Shown here piece by piece: positions 51,661-61,213 of a stretch of 64,000 bases of DNA (the stretch's first letter is position 1; each line of letters starts with the position of its first letter). Origin of the DNA: an uncultured bacterium (GTDB taxonomy: Bacteria; Cyanobacteriota; Vampirovibrionia; Gastranaerophilales; Gastranaerophilaceae); the NCBI GenBank assembly GCA_949286705.1, contig CASEDF010000004.1:62001-126000 (forward strand), given 5' to 3'. The notes under the pieces are model-generated. The model had not been told where the DNA came from. It worked only from the letters and a program-made list of their open reading frames with translations, and made no database searches. The translations under genes and the position numbers were made by a program.

Positions 51661-54309
51661 TTAAGCTTTTAAAGATTCGATTAAGGCTTTAATTGTAGTT
51701 TCCTGACCGGTAATTTCATCAATTCTGGATTTTGTCTGTTCTATCAATTCTTTCGGGGCATTTGCAACGAATTTTTCGTTATTCATTCTGCCGGAGAGTG
51801 AATTTTTTTCAGCGAGAAGTTTGTCGAGTTTTTTCTGCTGACGTTTAATTTCTTCGTTAAAATCAATCAGATTTTCCAGCGGAATTATTATTTTGGAAGC
51901 GGAAACAACCGCTGTTGCGGATTTTTTCGGCATTGGCACAGTGTCGTCCGCATAAGAAATTTTTTCAACTTTTGCAAGACGTTTGATATAAGATTCAATA
52001 ACTTCAAATGTTAATTTTTCTGATTTTTCAGCCCTGATTTCAATATCAAACTTCAAAGATGACGGTATATTAAAGCTTTGACGGACATTTCTGAGAGATT
52101 TAATCGCTTCAAACACAAGCTCCATTTCGTCCGCTTCTTTAATAAAAGCAAATTTTTCATCGTAAACGGGGAAATCCGCAAGCATAATTGCCTTAAATTT
52201 TTTGTCCTGAGGAATAAGCTGCCAAACTTTTTCCGTAATATGCGGCATAATCGGATGAAGTAATCTTAATGCCATATCAAGGACATATCTCAAAACTCTT
52301 TGAGTATTCAATTTCAAATTCTCATCCTGAAGCTGAATTTTAGCGATTTCAACATACCAGTCGCAATATTTATTCCAGAAGAAATCATATAAAATATGTG
52401 CGTTTTCGCCGATTCTGTAATTTTTCATATTTTCGTTGAAATCTTTTGCGGCATTATTCAACTCATTCAAAATCCACCTGTCAGCGATGGTTAATTTTGA
52501 AAAATCAATGTCGTTATTGTCAACGCCTTCCAAATTCATCAACACAAATCTTGATGCGTTCCAGATTTTGTTGGCGAAATTTCTGCCGTATTCAAATCTT
52601 TCGTCGCTGATTTTAATATCCTGACCGCCATATGTACAAAGAGAGGTCATTGTAAATCTCAAGGCATCAGAGCCGTATTTGTCAATAATAACAACGGGGT
52701 CAATTGTATTGCCTTTCGATTTGGACATTTTCTGTCCTTTTTCGTCACGGATAAGCCCGTGGATATAAACTGTTGAAAACGGAGCTTTTTTCGTAAATTC
52801 AAGCCCCATGGTAATCATTCTGGCAACCCAGAAGAAAATTATATCAAAACCTGTGACAAGAACGCTTGTCGGGTAGAATTTTTTAAAATCATCACTTTCG
52901 GTATTAGGCCATCCCATAGTAGAAAACGGCCAAAGACCTGATGAAAACCACGTATCCAGAACGTCGCTGTCCTGAGTGTAATGTTCGGGATCAGGATTTT
53001 CTTTTGCGACGACCATTTCGCCGGTTTCGTTATGGTAATACGCCGGAATTTGGTGTCCCCACCACAATTGACGGGAAATACACCAGTCGCGGATATTTTC
53101 CATCCAGCCGAGATAATTCTTTTCCCAGCGTTCGGGAACAAACTTAATCCTGCCGTCTTTAACCGCTGCAATAGCTTCTTTTGCAAGCGGTTCCATTTTT
53201 ACAAACCACTGTTCTGATAAAAGCGGCTCAATTGTAGTGTTACAGCGCTGGCATTTACCGACATTATGTTCATGATCGCGGGTTCTTAATAAGAAATTAT
53301 TATAAGACAGCATGCCAATCATTTTTTCACGTGCTTCATATCTGTCAAGTCCGTGGAATTCCTGTGGAACTTCACCGCAAGCCTTCATTTTACCTTCACC
53401 GTCAATAACCCAAATCGGCTGGAATCCGTGGCGTTTGCCGACTTCAAAGTCATTGGGGTCATGCGCAGGCGTAATTTTAACCGCACCTGTTCCGAAATTT
53501 TTGTCAACATATTCATCCGCAATAATCGGGATTTCTCTGCCTGAAAGCGGAATAACAACGGTTTTTCCGATAAGTTCGGAATATTTATGGTCATCAGGGT
53601 GAACAGCAATTGCAACATCACCGAACATTGTTTCGGGACGGGTAGTTGCAACAATTATGGCACCTGATTCGCCTTTCAAGGGGTAAGAAATTTCCCACAA
53701 ATGCCCCTGTTCGGTTTCATATTCGGTTTCAACATCGGAAATAGCGGACTGACAACGGGGACACCAATTTACAATATATGCGCCTTTATAGATTAAGCCT
53801 TTTTCATAAAGTTTTACAAAAACCTCTTTTACGGCATCGGAACAGCCTTTATCAAAAGTAAATCTTTCTCTTGAACGGTCAAAAGATGCACCGAGGCGTT
53901 TGCACTGATCAAGGATAGCGGATTTATGCTTGTTTGCCCAATTCCATGTTTCTTCCAAAAATTTTTCTCTGCCCAAATCCTGACGGGTCAAACCTTTTTC
54001 ACGGAGTTTTTTCTCAACGACATTTTGGGTTGCAATACCCGCGTGGTCGGTACCCGGAACCCATAAAGCTTCATAGCCGCTCATTCTGTGATAGCGGATT
54101 AAAATGTCCTGCAAAGTTTCATCTAACGCATGCCCCATGTGAAGAACACCCGTTACGTTCGGAGGAGGAATTACAATGGAATAAGCCGGCTTTTCGCTTT
54201 TTGCGTCAGCCTTAAACATTTCATTGTCTTCCCAGAACTTGTATATTTCTTCTTCGGTTGTTTTTGCATCATAAACTGTAGGTAAATCTTCTATCTTAAC
54301 TTTTAACAT
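51661..54309 (-). CDS. valS: Valyl-tRNA synthetase
   Basis: An 882-residue class I synthetase. PNVTGVLHMGHAL carries the HIGH motif, MSKSKGNTIDP the KMSKS motif, and the connective domain holds the editing site (ATTRPETMFGDVAIAVHPDD). ELNNAAKDFNENMKNYRIGE starts the helical anticodon domain, and a C-terminal coiled coil (IKRQQKKLDKLLAEKNSLSG) is specific to ValRS. Complete. A TAAGAAGGAC site precedes it. The inverted-repeat element, copy 2, lies just upstream. Confidence 0.97.
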   Translation of the reverse strand: MLKVKIEDLPTVYDAKTTEEEIYKFWEDNEMFKADAKSEKPAYSIVIPPPNVTGVLHMGHALDETLQDILIRYHRMSGYEALWVPGTDHAGIATQNVVEKKLREKGLTRQDLGREKFLEETWNWANKHKSAILDQCKRLGASFDRSRERFTFDKGCSDAVKEVFVKLYEKGLIYKGAYIVNWCPRCQSAISDVETEYETEQGHLWEISYPLKGESGAIIVATTRPETMFGDVAIAVHPDDHKYSELIGKTVVIPLSGREIPIIADEYVDKNFGTGAVKITPAHDPNDFEVGKRHGFQPIWVIDGEGKMKACGEVPQEFHGLDRYEAREKMIGMLSYNNFLLRTRDHEHNVGKCQRCNTTIEPLLSEQWFVKMEPLAKEAIAAVKDGRIKFVPERWEKNYLGWMENIRDWCISRQLWWGHQIPAYYHNETGEMVVAKENPDPEHYTQDSDVLDTWFSSGLWPFSTMGWPNTESDDFKKFYPTSVLVTGFDIIFFWVARMITMGLEFTKKAPFSTVYIHGLIRDEKGQKMSKSKGNTIDPVVIIDKYGSDALRFTMTSLCTYGGQDIKISDERFEYGRNFANKIWNASRFVLMNLEGVDNNDIDFSKLTIADRWILNELNNAAKDFNENMKNYRIGENAHILYDFFWNKYCDWYVEIAKIQLQDENLKLNTQRVLRYVLDMALRLLHPIMPHITEKVWQLIPQDKKFKAIMLADFPVYDEKFAFIKEADEMELVFEAIKSLRNVRQSFNIPSSLKFDIEIRAEKSEKLTFEVIESYIKRLAKVEKISYADDTVPMPKKSATAVVSASKIIIPLENLIDFNEEIKRQQKKLDKLLAEKNSLSGRMNNEKFVANAPKELIEQTKSRIDEITGQETTIKALIESLKA

Positions 54310-54385
54310 GTTTAGTCCTTCTTATTTATATCCCGTAATTTAAGAATATCACAAAAATATAAAAAATCCGACAGATTAATTAACT

Positions 54386-54957
54386 ATACATAAAAACTAT
54401 TATCTGCCTGAGGCAGGACAAAACATTGTGACAATATTCGTATAGCCGCTTTATATGATTATAGTCAAATAACAAAATAATTAGTAACACCGCTTTACAT
54501 AAAAACTATTATCGGAAGTTATTTTTATTAATTTTTTCAGTACCTCCGGCGGGTGCTGTGCGCACGGCGGTTGCTATTACGGTATTAATGCTGCGTAGCA
54601 GCTCCGCGCCGTGATTATAGGCGCGGTAAAAGATTGCAGGATTTTAGCCCCTCTCCCGTCCTTCGGACACCCTCTCCCCAAAGGGGCGAGGGTTAAAATA
54701 CTGCAACGGCACGGAGTGCGCCCGTCAGGGCTTGAGCAATCCAAAGGATTGCAAATAAACAGCGTGTTTTTCTTTTTCGGTTCACTTTTTCTTTTTACAT
54801 CGCAATAAAAAGAAAAAGTGAACAAAATAAGATACCTATAATGGTTTTTATGTAAAGCGGTAATACTAATGCTTGTATTAGTTTATAAATAGTCGTATAA
54901 AGCGGCTATACAAATATTGTCACAATATGTTGTCGTGTCTCAGGCACTTTTTATGGA
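54386..54957. mobile_element. Non-autonomous inverted-repeat element (MITE-like), copy 2
   Basis: About 570 bases, same orientation as copy 1 at 25751-26520. The outer boundary is TACATAAAAACTATTATCTG on the left and CACTTTTTATGGAAAA on the right. Imperfect terminal inverted repeats of about 120 bases end in the shared ACCGCTTTACATAAAAACTA. The interior is strongly similar to copy 1 from CCGCGCCGTGATTATAGGCG onwards, but lacks about 200 bases of the left interior of copy 1. It contains hairpins and no convincing gene. It fills the gap between valS and fabI. Confidence 0.75.
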
Positions 54958-54969
54958 AAAATTTCCAAT

Positions 54970-54997
54970 AAAAAAGCCCGCGGTGGCGGGCTTTTTT
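54970..54997. terminator. Terminator of fabI
   Basis: AAAAAAGCCCGC, loop GGTG, GCGGGCTTTTTT is a perfect 12-base stem with T-runs on both strands, 18 bases after the fabI stop and directly beside the inverted-repeat element. Confidence 0.85.
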
Positions 54998-55014
54998 ATA
55001 TCCATGTAAAATCT

Positions 55015-55827
55015 TTAAGCATTGGCTAAAGATTTTGCAATAATGTCCATTTCTTCCAGTGATGCGTAAACCGAATGGCATCCGCAATCTACGTAAAGGA
55101 TGTGACCGGTAGTGCCGGTTGACAGATCAGATGCCAGATACAAACCGGCTTTGCCGACATCTTCCAATGCAACGTTACGGTTGAGCGGAGCTTTTGCAAT
55201 AGCTGCTTTAAGCATTTTATCAAATCCGGAAATACCTTTTGCTGCAAGAGTTTTAACAGCACCTGCAGAAATACAGTTAACTCTTACACCTTTTTTACCT
55301 AAATCAGCAGCCAGATATCTCATAGAAGATTCAAGCGCTGCTTTTGCAACACCCATTACGTTGTAGTTAGCAACAACATATTCAGAACCCAGATATGTCA
55401 ATGCAAATATTGAACCGCCTTCGTTCATAATATTTTCAACATTTCTGCAAATTGAAACTAATGAATAAGCACTTACGCCCATTGCCAAATTCCAGCCGTC
55501 ATGCGATGTATCAATAAATCTGCCCTGCAAATCCTCTTTTGCCGCAAAAGCAACAGCGTGAACAACGAAATCTAATTTGCCGTAAACTCTTTCGCATTCG
55601 GCAACAACCGCTTTAATTTCATCTTCTTTTGTAACATCACAGCTCATGATAATTTTTGCGTTCATTTCTTCCGCCAGCGGTCTTACACGTTTTTCCATAG
55701 CTTCGCCGGCATAAGTAAATGCAATATCAGCACCCGCTTCAAAAAGCTGACGCGCAATTGCATAAGCTATACCGTGTGTGTTTGAAACTCCAAAAATAAG
55801 ACCTTTTTTGCCTTCCATTAATTTCAT
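55015..55827 (-). CDS. fabI: Enoyl-ACP reductase FabI
   Basis: A 270-residue NADH-dependent reductase completing each fatty-acid elongation cycle. It begins EGKKGLIFGVSNTHGIAYAI (the atypical glycine-rich loop of FabI). The catalytic pair is in TYLGSEYVVANYNVMGVAKA (Tyr-x6-Lys), and RVNCISAGAVKTLAAKGI follows. Length matches FabI, the triclosan-type target class. An AAGGAGAATTATCT site precedes it. It is monocistronic and ends at a strong hairpin. Confidence 0.96.
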   Translation of the reverse strand: MKLMEGKKGLIFGVSNTHGIAYAIARQLFEAGADIAFTYAGEAMEKRVRPLAEEMNAKIIMSCDVTKEDEIKAVVAECERVYGKLDFVVHAVAFAAKEDLQGRFIDTSHDGWNLAMGVSAYSLVSICRNVENIMNEGGSIFALTYLGSEYVVANYNVMGVAKAALESSMRYLAADLGKKGVRVNCISAGAVKTLAAKGISGFDKMLKAAIAKAPLNRNVALEDVGKAGLYLASDLSTGTTGHILYVDCGCHSVYASLEEMDIIAKSLANA

Positions 55828-56001
55828 AGATAATTCTCCTTCTTAAAATCCCTCTTTTGAATAAATTAATTTTACCAGAAATAAAATTTTAAGGCAAATT
55901 TATAACAATGTAAACAATTGTAACAACATGCGAACATGCTGAAATCGAGGGTTTACGCACGTTTTTATATATTTAAGAGAGTAAATAACCACGAGAGAGC
56001 T

Positions 56002-57843
56002 ATGGGCATAGACGGTTTAGGACAACTGAATAGAGCCGATTTGCAAAAAATTATGGCACAGCGGAACAGCGGCGCCAGAATTCAAACGTCTCAACAAAAT
56101 ATAAATATGACCCGTAACGGTTCAATATTTAATATGCAGCGGTCCAACCAAACAAATCATACAATTTCCGGACAAAGAGCAAATCCTTTTCAAACAGTTA
56201 ATAAAAATCAAGACGAAAATAAAACTCAACAAACTGCCGCAGATACATCGGTCGCAGGAGGACGATCAGCAGCATCAAGCGCAGAAAATGACGCAATGGA
56301 TGCAAAATCAGGGACTGCGAAAACAGAAGCAAATACTAAAAAAATAAATTCGCTTTCAAGCGATACTAAAAAACTTGCCAAAACCACCAAAAGCGATGAA
56401 AAAACACTGCAGAAAACGCTGAAAAATAACCAGCGTGAAGTTGAAAAAAATAACAAAGAAATTCAAAAAATGGCGGAAAACATTGAGGCTGAAAGTACTT
56501 CAATGGATACAATAATGTCAGAAATGGAAACTCTGACAGCAGAACAGGAAGCAAAACAATACAGTGCATATTCACTTGATCTTGCAGGTGAAAGTTCTCA
56601 AACAGATTCATCTTCCGGCACTTCCGATGATACAGAACAGAAACTTGCAAGTCTTGGTTCACAAATAGCAACAAAATCAGGCAATATTACAAAATATAAC
56701 GGTAAAATTAATAAATTACAAACTAAAAACAATAAAACTATAAAAACAATGAACAGGGTAAGTAAAAATTACCAGAAAACAGTTGCTAAAACGCAGGACA
56801 AAATAGAAAATAATCAATCCACAACCGATAAAGTAATGAATGTAGCCAATAAAGTCGGAGAAATTTCGCAATACACAACTTACACCGGTCAAGGTGTACA
56901 ACTTATCGGTAAAGGCATGCGTGCGCTCGGGCAGGCATTAATGAGTAACCCGTACACTGCTGCCGCAGGCGGTGCACTCGTTAGCGCCAGCGTTCCTGTT
57001 GAATCAACCGGTAAAACCGTTGAAACAGTCGGCAACTACGGTTCAACAGCCGCATCCGTTACTAAAGCTGCATGTTCTGCCGCAAACGGCGATATAGCAG
57101 GAGCCTTTACTAATGCGGCATCCGCTGTTATGAGCGGTGTTTCTGCGGCTCAAGGCACTAAAGAAATGATGTCCGGTTTTGATAGCATTAAAGATAAAGC
57201 GGCACAGGCTATGCAGCAAGGTACCGCAAAAGCCGCCGCCAATGCACAAGTAAAAGGAATGACAGAAGGCATGACTAATAAAGAAATTAAAGCCGATTTT
57301 GGTATGTCTAAAGGTCAGATGAAGGATATAGCTTACAACAACTCTTTACAATCCGTACAGGAAACAACTGCAGGTATGAATTATCAAGAAATCGGTAATG
57401 CAGTTAAAAATAACACTCCTGTGGGTGACGGCACAAAAACTATTATGTCTGAGGCACAGAATAGTGCAGCTCAAGGCATAGAAACAAGTAAGGCTAATAT
57501 AGCAAATGCCAAATCCGCAGTTGCTGATCAAGGCAAAAAAGCTATAAAACAAGCCGGAAAACAGGCTGCTAAAATCGAAGTTGCAAATTCAGCTCAAGGA
57601 TTAGGCAGCGGAATTACAATGGATCCGACCAAAGCAGCTGAAAAGGCTAAAGACGGCAAACTTATGGCTTACGCACAAAAAGCCGCAAGCAGCTTACAAA
57701 TGGCAGGCTCTATGCTGGCACAATTCCAGCAGTCACAAGCATTAAATGATACGTCATCTTCAGGTCCACGTCCTTATCAAAATTGGGACAGACTTAACCG
57801 CATCCGCACAAACAAAAAGATTATGGGCAGATACGCGGCTTAA
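56002..57843 (+). CDS. Hypothetical long helical protein
   Basis: About 613 residues from ATG 56002 (behind a GAGAGAGC site; the open frame begins at 55936). The N-terminal 110 residues are Asn/Gln/Ser-rich and disordered. A Lys-rich coiled coil follows (residues about 115-190), then another (IATKSGNITKYNGKINKLQT). The middle has Gly/Ala-rich segments that could insert in a membrane (MRALGQALMSNPYTAAAGGA, then AGAFTNAASAVMSGVSAAQG). The Ala-rich C-terminus ends in a short basic segment. There is no signal peptide. The general form recalls type III translocators such as YopB/EspD-like proteins, but no sequence signature supports it. It is transcribed alone. Confidence 0.6.
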   Translation: MGIDGLGQLNRADLQKIMAQRNSGARIQTSQQNINMTRNGSIFNMQRSNQTNHTISGQRANPFQTVNKNQDENKTQQTAADTSVAGGRSAASSAENDAMDAKSGTAKTEANTKKINSLSSDTKKLAKTTKSDEKTLQKTLKNNQREVEKNNKEIQKMAENIEAESTSMDTIMSEMETLTAEQEAKQYSAYSLDLAGESSQTDSSSGTSDDTEQKLASLGSQIATKSGNITKYNGKINKLQTKNNKTIKTMNRVSKNYQKTVAKTQDKIENNQSTTDKVMNVANKVGEISQYTTYTGQGVQLIGKGMRALGQALMSNPYTAAAGGALVSASVPVESTGKTVETVGNYGSTAASVTKAACSAANGDIAGAFTNAASAVMSGVSAAQGTKEMMSGFDSIKDKAAQAMQQGTAKAAANAQVKGMTEGMTNKEIKADFGMSKGQMKDIAYNNSLQSVQETTAGMNYQEIGNAVKNNTPVGDGTKTIMSEAQNSAAQGIETSKANIANAKSAVADQGKKAIKQAGKQAAKIEVANSAQGLGSGITMDPTKAAEKAKDGKLMAYAQKAASSLQMAGSMLAQFQQSQALNDTSSSGPRPYQNWDRLNRIRTNKKIMGRYAA

Positions 57844-57934
57844 AAATGCCTGTAAAACCTTAATGCTGACTTTTTAATTGATGACTTTACTTTTTCCGGT
57901 CGTCAGGATAATTCCTATCAAACGGTATCAATAT

Positions 57935-57964
57935 AAAAGACCAACCCGAAAAGGTTGGTCTTTT
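57935..57964. terminator. Bidirectional terminator
   Basis: A perfect stem AAAAGACCAACC, loop CGAAAA, GGTTGGTCTTTT lies between the convergent helical-protein and adhesin genes and would serve both. Confidence 0.85.
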
Positions 57965-57982
57965 ATTTCGTCTATAATCTTA

Positions 57983-60900
57983 CTACTTCATTGTAATATT
58001 ATTATTTGCATCCTCTAATAATATATTCATATAAAGCAGTTTGTTTGCGGTTGCTCTGTCGAGGTTAACGAATTCCGCACCGGCTCTGACATCTGATGCC
58101 GTAACTATTTTTACATCTGCATTAATGTCAAGATCACCGTAAGTTATATGTACCGGAACTATATCTCCGACTTTCAATTGGTTATGGTGTCTTACAGCTA
58201 TACCACCTCTTGAAATGTCTAACAGAGAATCTACATGATCATTCTGCTGTAATTCTACAGGATTACGGTTACCTGCGACATCAAATCTCATATATTGACG
58301 TTTGTCTATTGAAGGAAGATTCTCATCAATTACGTTACGCTGAATATATGTTTCCTTACCGGAATCTCTGTCGTATGACGGGTCATCATCTGTATCAGTA
58401 TCTGTGTCGGTATCCGTATCAGTGTCAGTATCTGTGTCAGTGTCTGTATCTGTGTCTGTATCGGTATCGGTGTCACTATCCGTATCAGTATCTGTATCAG
58501 TATCTGTATCGGTATCTGTATCACTGTCTGTATCCGTGTCAGTGTCTGTATCAGTATCTGTATCGGTATCTGTATCACTGTCAGTATCCGTGTCAGTGTC
58601 TGTATCAGTATCTGTATCGGTATCTGTATCACTGTCTGTATCCGTGTCAGTGTCTGTATCAGTATCTGTATCGGTATCTGTAGTATCCGTGTCAGTGTCT
58701 GTATCAGTATCAGTGTCAGTATCCGTATCAGTGTCAGTATCCGTATCAGTGTCAGTATCTGTATCCGTATCAGTATCTGTATCAGTGTCTGTATCCGTGT
58801 CAGTGTCTGTATCCGTATCACTGTCTGTATCCGTGTCACTATCCGTATCGGTATCTGTATCCGTGTCACTATCCGTATCGGTGTCTGTATCCGAATCACT
58901 ATCTGTATCTAACGGAAGTTCATCTTCATAATAATAATTTCTTTCATCTTCTTCATGATCGATTTCAAGAACATCTTCCGGTCTTACAGGTCTTGTACCG
59001 ATAGTAACTTCATTATCGTCAGTTCCCTGAACCGGATTTGTTGTATCATCATCTTCAACCGTAAATTGTATATACTCTTTGTCGCCAACAGTAACTTTAT
59101 TTTCGTCGTCATTAATAAAATGTTTTCCGTCGATATAAATATCGTCAGCAACTATTGTAATTTCTTCGGTATTAGGATCATTATCGCCCTGAACTCTGCC
59201 ATTAATTACAGTTACAACACTTTGGGCTCTGTTTTCATCAACTCTTGTATCAGGATTAATATCCAGAGCTTTTAAGACAACATTTTCAGGAGCAATGTCT
59301 TTGTTCTGTCCGTAATAATCTTCCGGAGTATTCGGAACAGAACCAAGGTTATCAATTTTTAAAGTTTTTCCTTCAGTCACAAGCTTAATTGTTTTAGCTG
59401 CGGTAACTTCTGTAATATCAACATTTCCGGTAAATTGAATGTCCACGCTTCCTTCTTTGGAAATAATCGTACAAATCTTTGTTTCATTACCCAACGTACG
59501 AATATTAATATCGCCGGTTTTAGCAAGCATATCAACACCGTAATTTTCGGCATCTGTCTGCTCAATTACCAATCTGTTATCGCCTTCACCAAGACCGCCG
59601 CTTGCTATTAAAGAAATGCCCTTACCGGAAACGTTGGCTTGATCCTGATTTCCGTTTGCATTAATTATTGAATACGGCGTTTCACCTTTAACTGCAGAAT
59701 CAGCCAGAAGAATGACTCTGCCGTCGGTAGATTTAATCTGACCGACTCTCATATCGCTGTCGATACTTGCCAGATTAATATCATTTGTAGCTTGAGCGTC
59801 AATTTTTCCGGAAATTCTTGTGTTAATAGATTGAGTCAAATCTCTTGCATCAGGTCCGACTCCAACGCACTCTCCGCCTTCGCATGCCTGACCGACAACG
59901 CTGCTGCCGATTGCGCCGCCCTGAACATTAATATTCAAATTCCCGCCGTTATTGGTAACAAAATGAGTTTTATTTGTACCGTTGTTTATAAGATTACCGT
60001 TTTCAAGGTTAATATTCAAATCGCCGTATGAAGTTATATAATCATCATTTGTATCATCACCAATTCTTACATCGGAATTGCTGTTATTAACATTTACTCC
60101 GCGTCCTGAAACAGTACCTTCAACATTTATACCGCCGGCGCCCGTGTTTGTAATATTAACCAGACCATTGCCTGAAACATTTCCTGCACTTGCTATTTTT
60201 ATACCGTCAACACCGGTATTTTCAATAGAAACTTCGCCTGAGCCGAAGTTTTTAACATTACCGGCAATTTCAACACCGGCATTCTCGTTTCCGTATGCTT
60301 TGATGACAATTCTGCCATTTTCATTTGCAAGCTGGGAGCCTGAGGTAATATTATTTGTATTTACAAGCTGATTAAATAACGTTGTTGCCTGCTGTTCGGA
60401 AGTCAATTGCGTTAAATTATTAACTCCGCTCATAATTCCTGCATTCGGACCGACTGCTATTGAAGCTGCTTTAATATCCACACCTTCTTGAGTGAATACT
60501 TTACCATTTATTGTTACGCTGCCGTCACCTTGACTTTTGCCGACAACACTTAAATTAGCAATATTAGGATTTTCTCTTAATCTGTTAAAATCATTTTGTG
60601 TCGGCGTCATTATTGACAACGAGCCGACATTCAAGACACCGCTTGCACCTACGACCATGCCGTTTGGTGATATAAATACTGCTTTGCCGTTATAAAAATT
60701 ATTATCACGCATTGAATTAACGATACCGTTAATATTAATACGATCCTGAACAAGGTTTACGAATGTTTCTATATTTTTGTCACCATATTTGAAAATCAAA
60801 TTAGCAATATCACCGGCACTCAAATTAAATTTATCATACTGTCTGAAACCGGTATTGCCGCTAACTGCAGAAGGATCGATATTATATATACCGTTATTTC

Positions 60901-61036
60901 CTTGGACCCAGCCGTCAACACCGCCGCCAATTTCTGTCGCCATTGCAGGAATAACCATTGATTGCTGCATTAAGAAAAATGTTGTCAGCAAGGACGCAAT
61001 TACTCTTCTTTGTCTTTTCATCGTGTCAAGTTTCAT
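57983..61036 (-). CDS. TPS-domain adhesin with Thr-Asp repeat and C-terminal PilZ domain
   Basis: About 1017 residues from ATG 61036 (AAAGGA site; the open frame starts at 61054). A signal peptide (VIASLLTTFFLMQQSMVIPA) leads to a haemagglutinin-type TPS secretion domain: NTGFRQYDKFNLSAGDIANL, then KAVFISPNGMVVGASGVLNV, with beta-helix repeats to about residue 560. An acidic linker and a Thr-Asp/Ser-Asp repeat of about 175 residues follow. The last 110 residues resemble a PilZ domain: RQYMR is the RxxxR motif, LLDISRGGIAV the D/NxSxxG motif, and AGAEFVNLDRATANKLLYM ends the fold. An exported adhesin carrying a c-di-GMP-binding fold is unusual. No TpsB transporter gene is adjacent. Confidence 0.82.
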   Translation of the reverse strand: MKLDTMKRQRRVIASLLTTFFLMQQSMVIPAMATEIGGGVDGWVQGNNGIYNIDPSAVSGNTGFRQYDKFNLSAGDIANLIFKYGDKNIETFVNLVQDRININGIVNSMRDNNFYNGKAVFISPNGMVVGASGVLNVGSLSIMTPTQNDFNRLRENPNIANLSVVGKSQGDGSVTINGKVFTQEGVDIKAASIAVGPNAGIMSGVNNLTQLTSEQQATTLFNQLVNTNNITSGSQLANENGRIVIKAYGNENAGVEIAGNVKNFGSGEVSIENTGVDGIKIASAGNVSGNGLVNITNTGAGGINVEGTVSGRGVNVNNSNSDVRIGDDTNDDYITSYGDLNINLENGNLINNGTNKTHFVTNNGGNLNINVQGGAIGSSVVGQACEGGECVGVGPDARDLTQSINTRISGKIDAQATNDINLASIDSDMRVGQIKSTDGRVILLADSAVKGETPYSIINANGNQDQANVSGKGISLIASGGLGEGDNRLVIEQTDAENYGVDMLAKTGDINIRTLGNETKICTIISKEGSVDIQFTGNVDITEVTAAKTIKLVTEGKTLKIDNLGSVPNTPEDYYGQNKDIAPENVVLKALDINPDTRVDENRAQSVVTVINGRVQGDNDPNTEEITIVADDIYIDGKHFINDDENKVTVGDKEYIQFTVEDDDTTNPVQGTDDNEVTIGTRPVRPEDVLEIDHEEDERNYYYEDELPLDTDSDSDTDTDTDSDTDTDTDTDSDTDTDSDTDTDTDTDTDTDTDTDTDTDTDTDTDTDTDTDTDTDTDTDTDTDTTDTDTDTDTDTDTDTDSDTDTDTDTDTDTDTDTDSDTDTDTDTDTDTDTDTDSDTDTDTDTDTDTDTDSDTDTDTDTDTDTDTDTDTDTDTDTDTDTDDDPSYDRDSGKETYIQRNVIDENLPSIDKRQYMRFDVAGNRNPVELQQNDHVDSLLDISRGGIAVRHHNQLKVGDIVPVHITYGDLDINADVKIVTASDVRAGAEFVNLDRATANKLLYMNILLEDANNNITMK
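58386..58915. repeat. Hexanucleotide-based repeat encoding (Thr-Asp)n
   Basis: About 530 bases built on a six-base unit (GTATCN, with variants), read on the minus strand as Thr-Asp with occasional Ser-Asp. Within it a 54-base higher-order unit appears three times in a row between about 58521 and 58690. Perfect six-base periodicity and third-base variation show selection on Asp/Thr but allow slippage. Changes by whole units keep the frame and alter linker length. The strand-opposite Ser-Val frame is only a shadow. Confidence 0.85.
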
Positions 61037-61213
61037 ATCAGCTTGTCCTTTCAATTTTATTCATACACTTCATTGTACCAAGAGTATGGCTCAAAGTCCC
61101 GTAATATTACGTTTCTTTAAGCAAAATTCGCACATCATGTCATATACTTCATATATACATTAACGGCAAAAATGAAAAAATATTGCGTATTTATTAAGAA
61201 ATATTAACGCTTT

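Noticed and set aside
54577..54825. Open frames inside the second inverted-repeat element (54577-54825 minus, 54611-54808 plus)
   Set aside because: Same reasoning: shared peptide SGLEQSKGLQINSVFFF is explained by the repeated DNA, not by coding conservation.
58386..58915. Possible CRISPR array
   Set aside because: The region is a continuous six-base repeat with no spacers and lies inside a coding frame; no cas genes are present.
58404..58931. Long Ser-Val repeat frame opposite the adhesin, and an Ile/Arg/Thr-rich frame on the same strand
   Set aside because: Both are shadows of the six-base repeat that encodes Thr-Asp in the adhesin.
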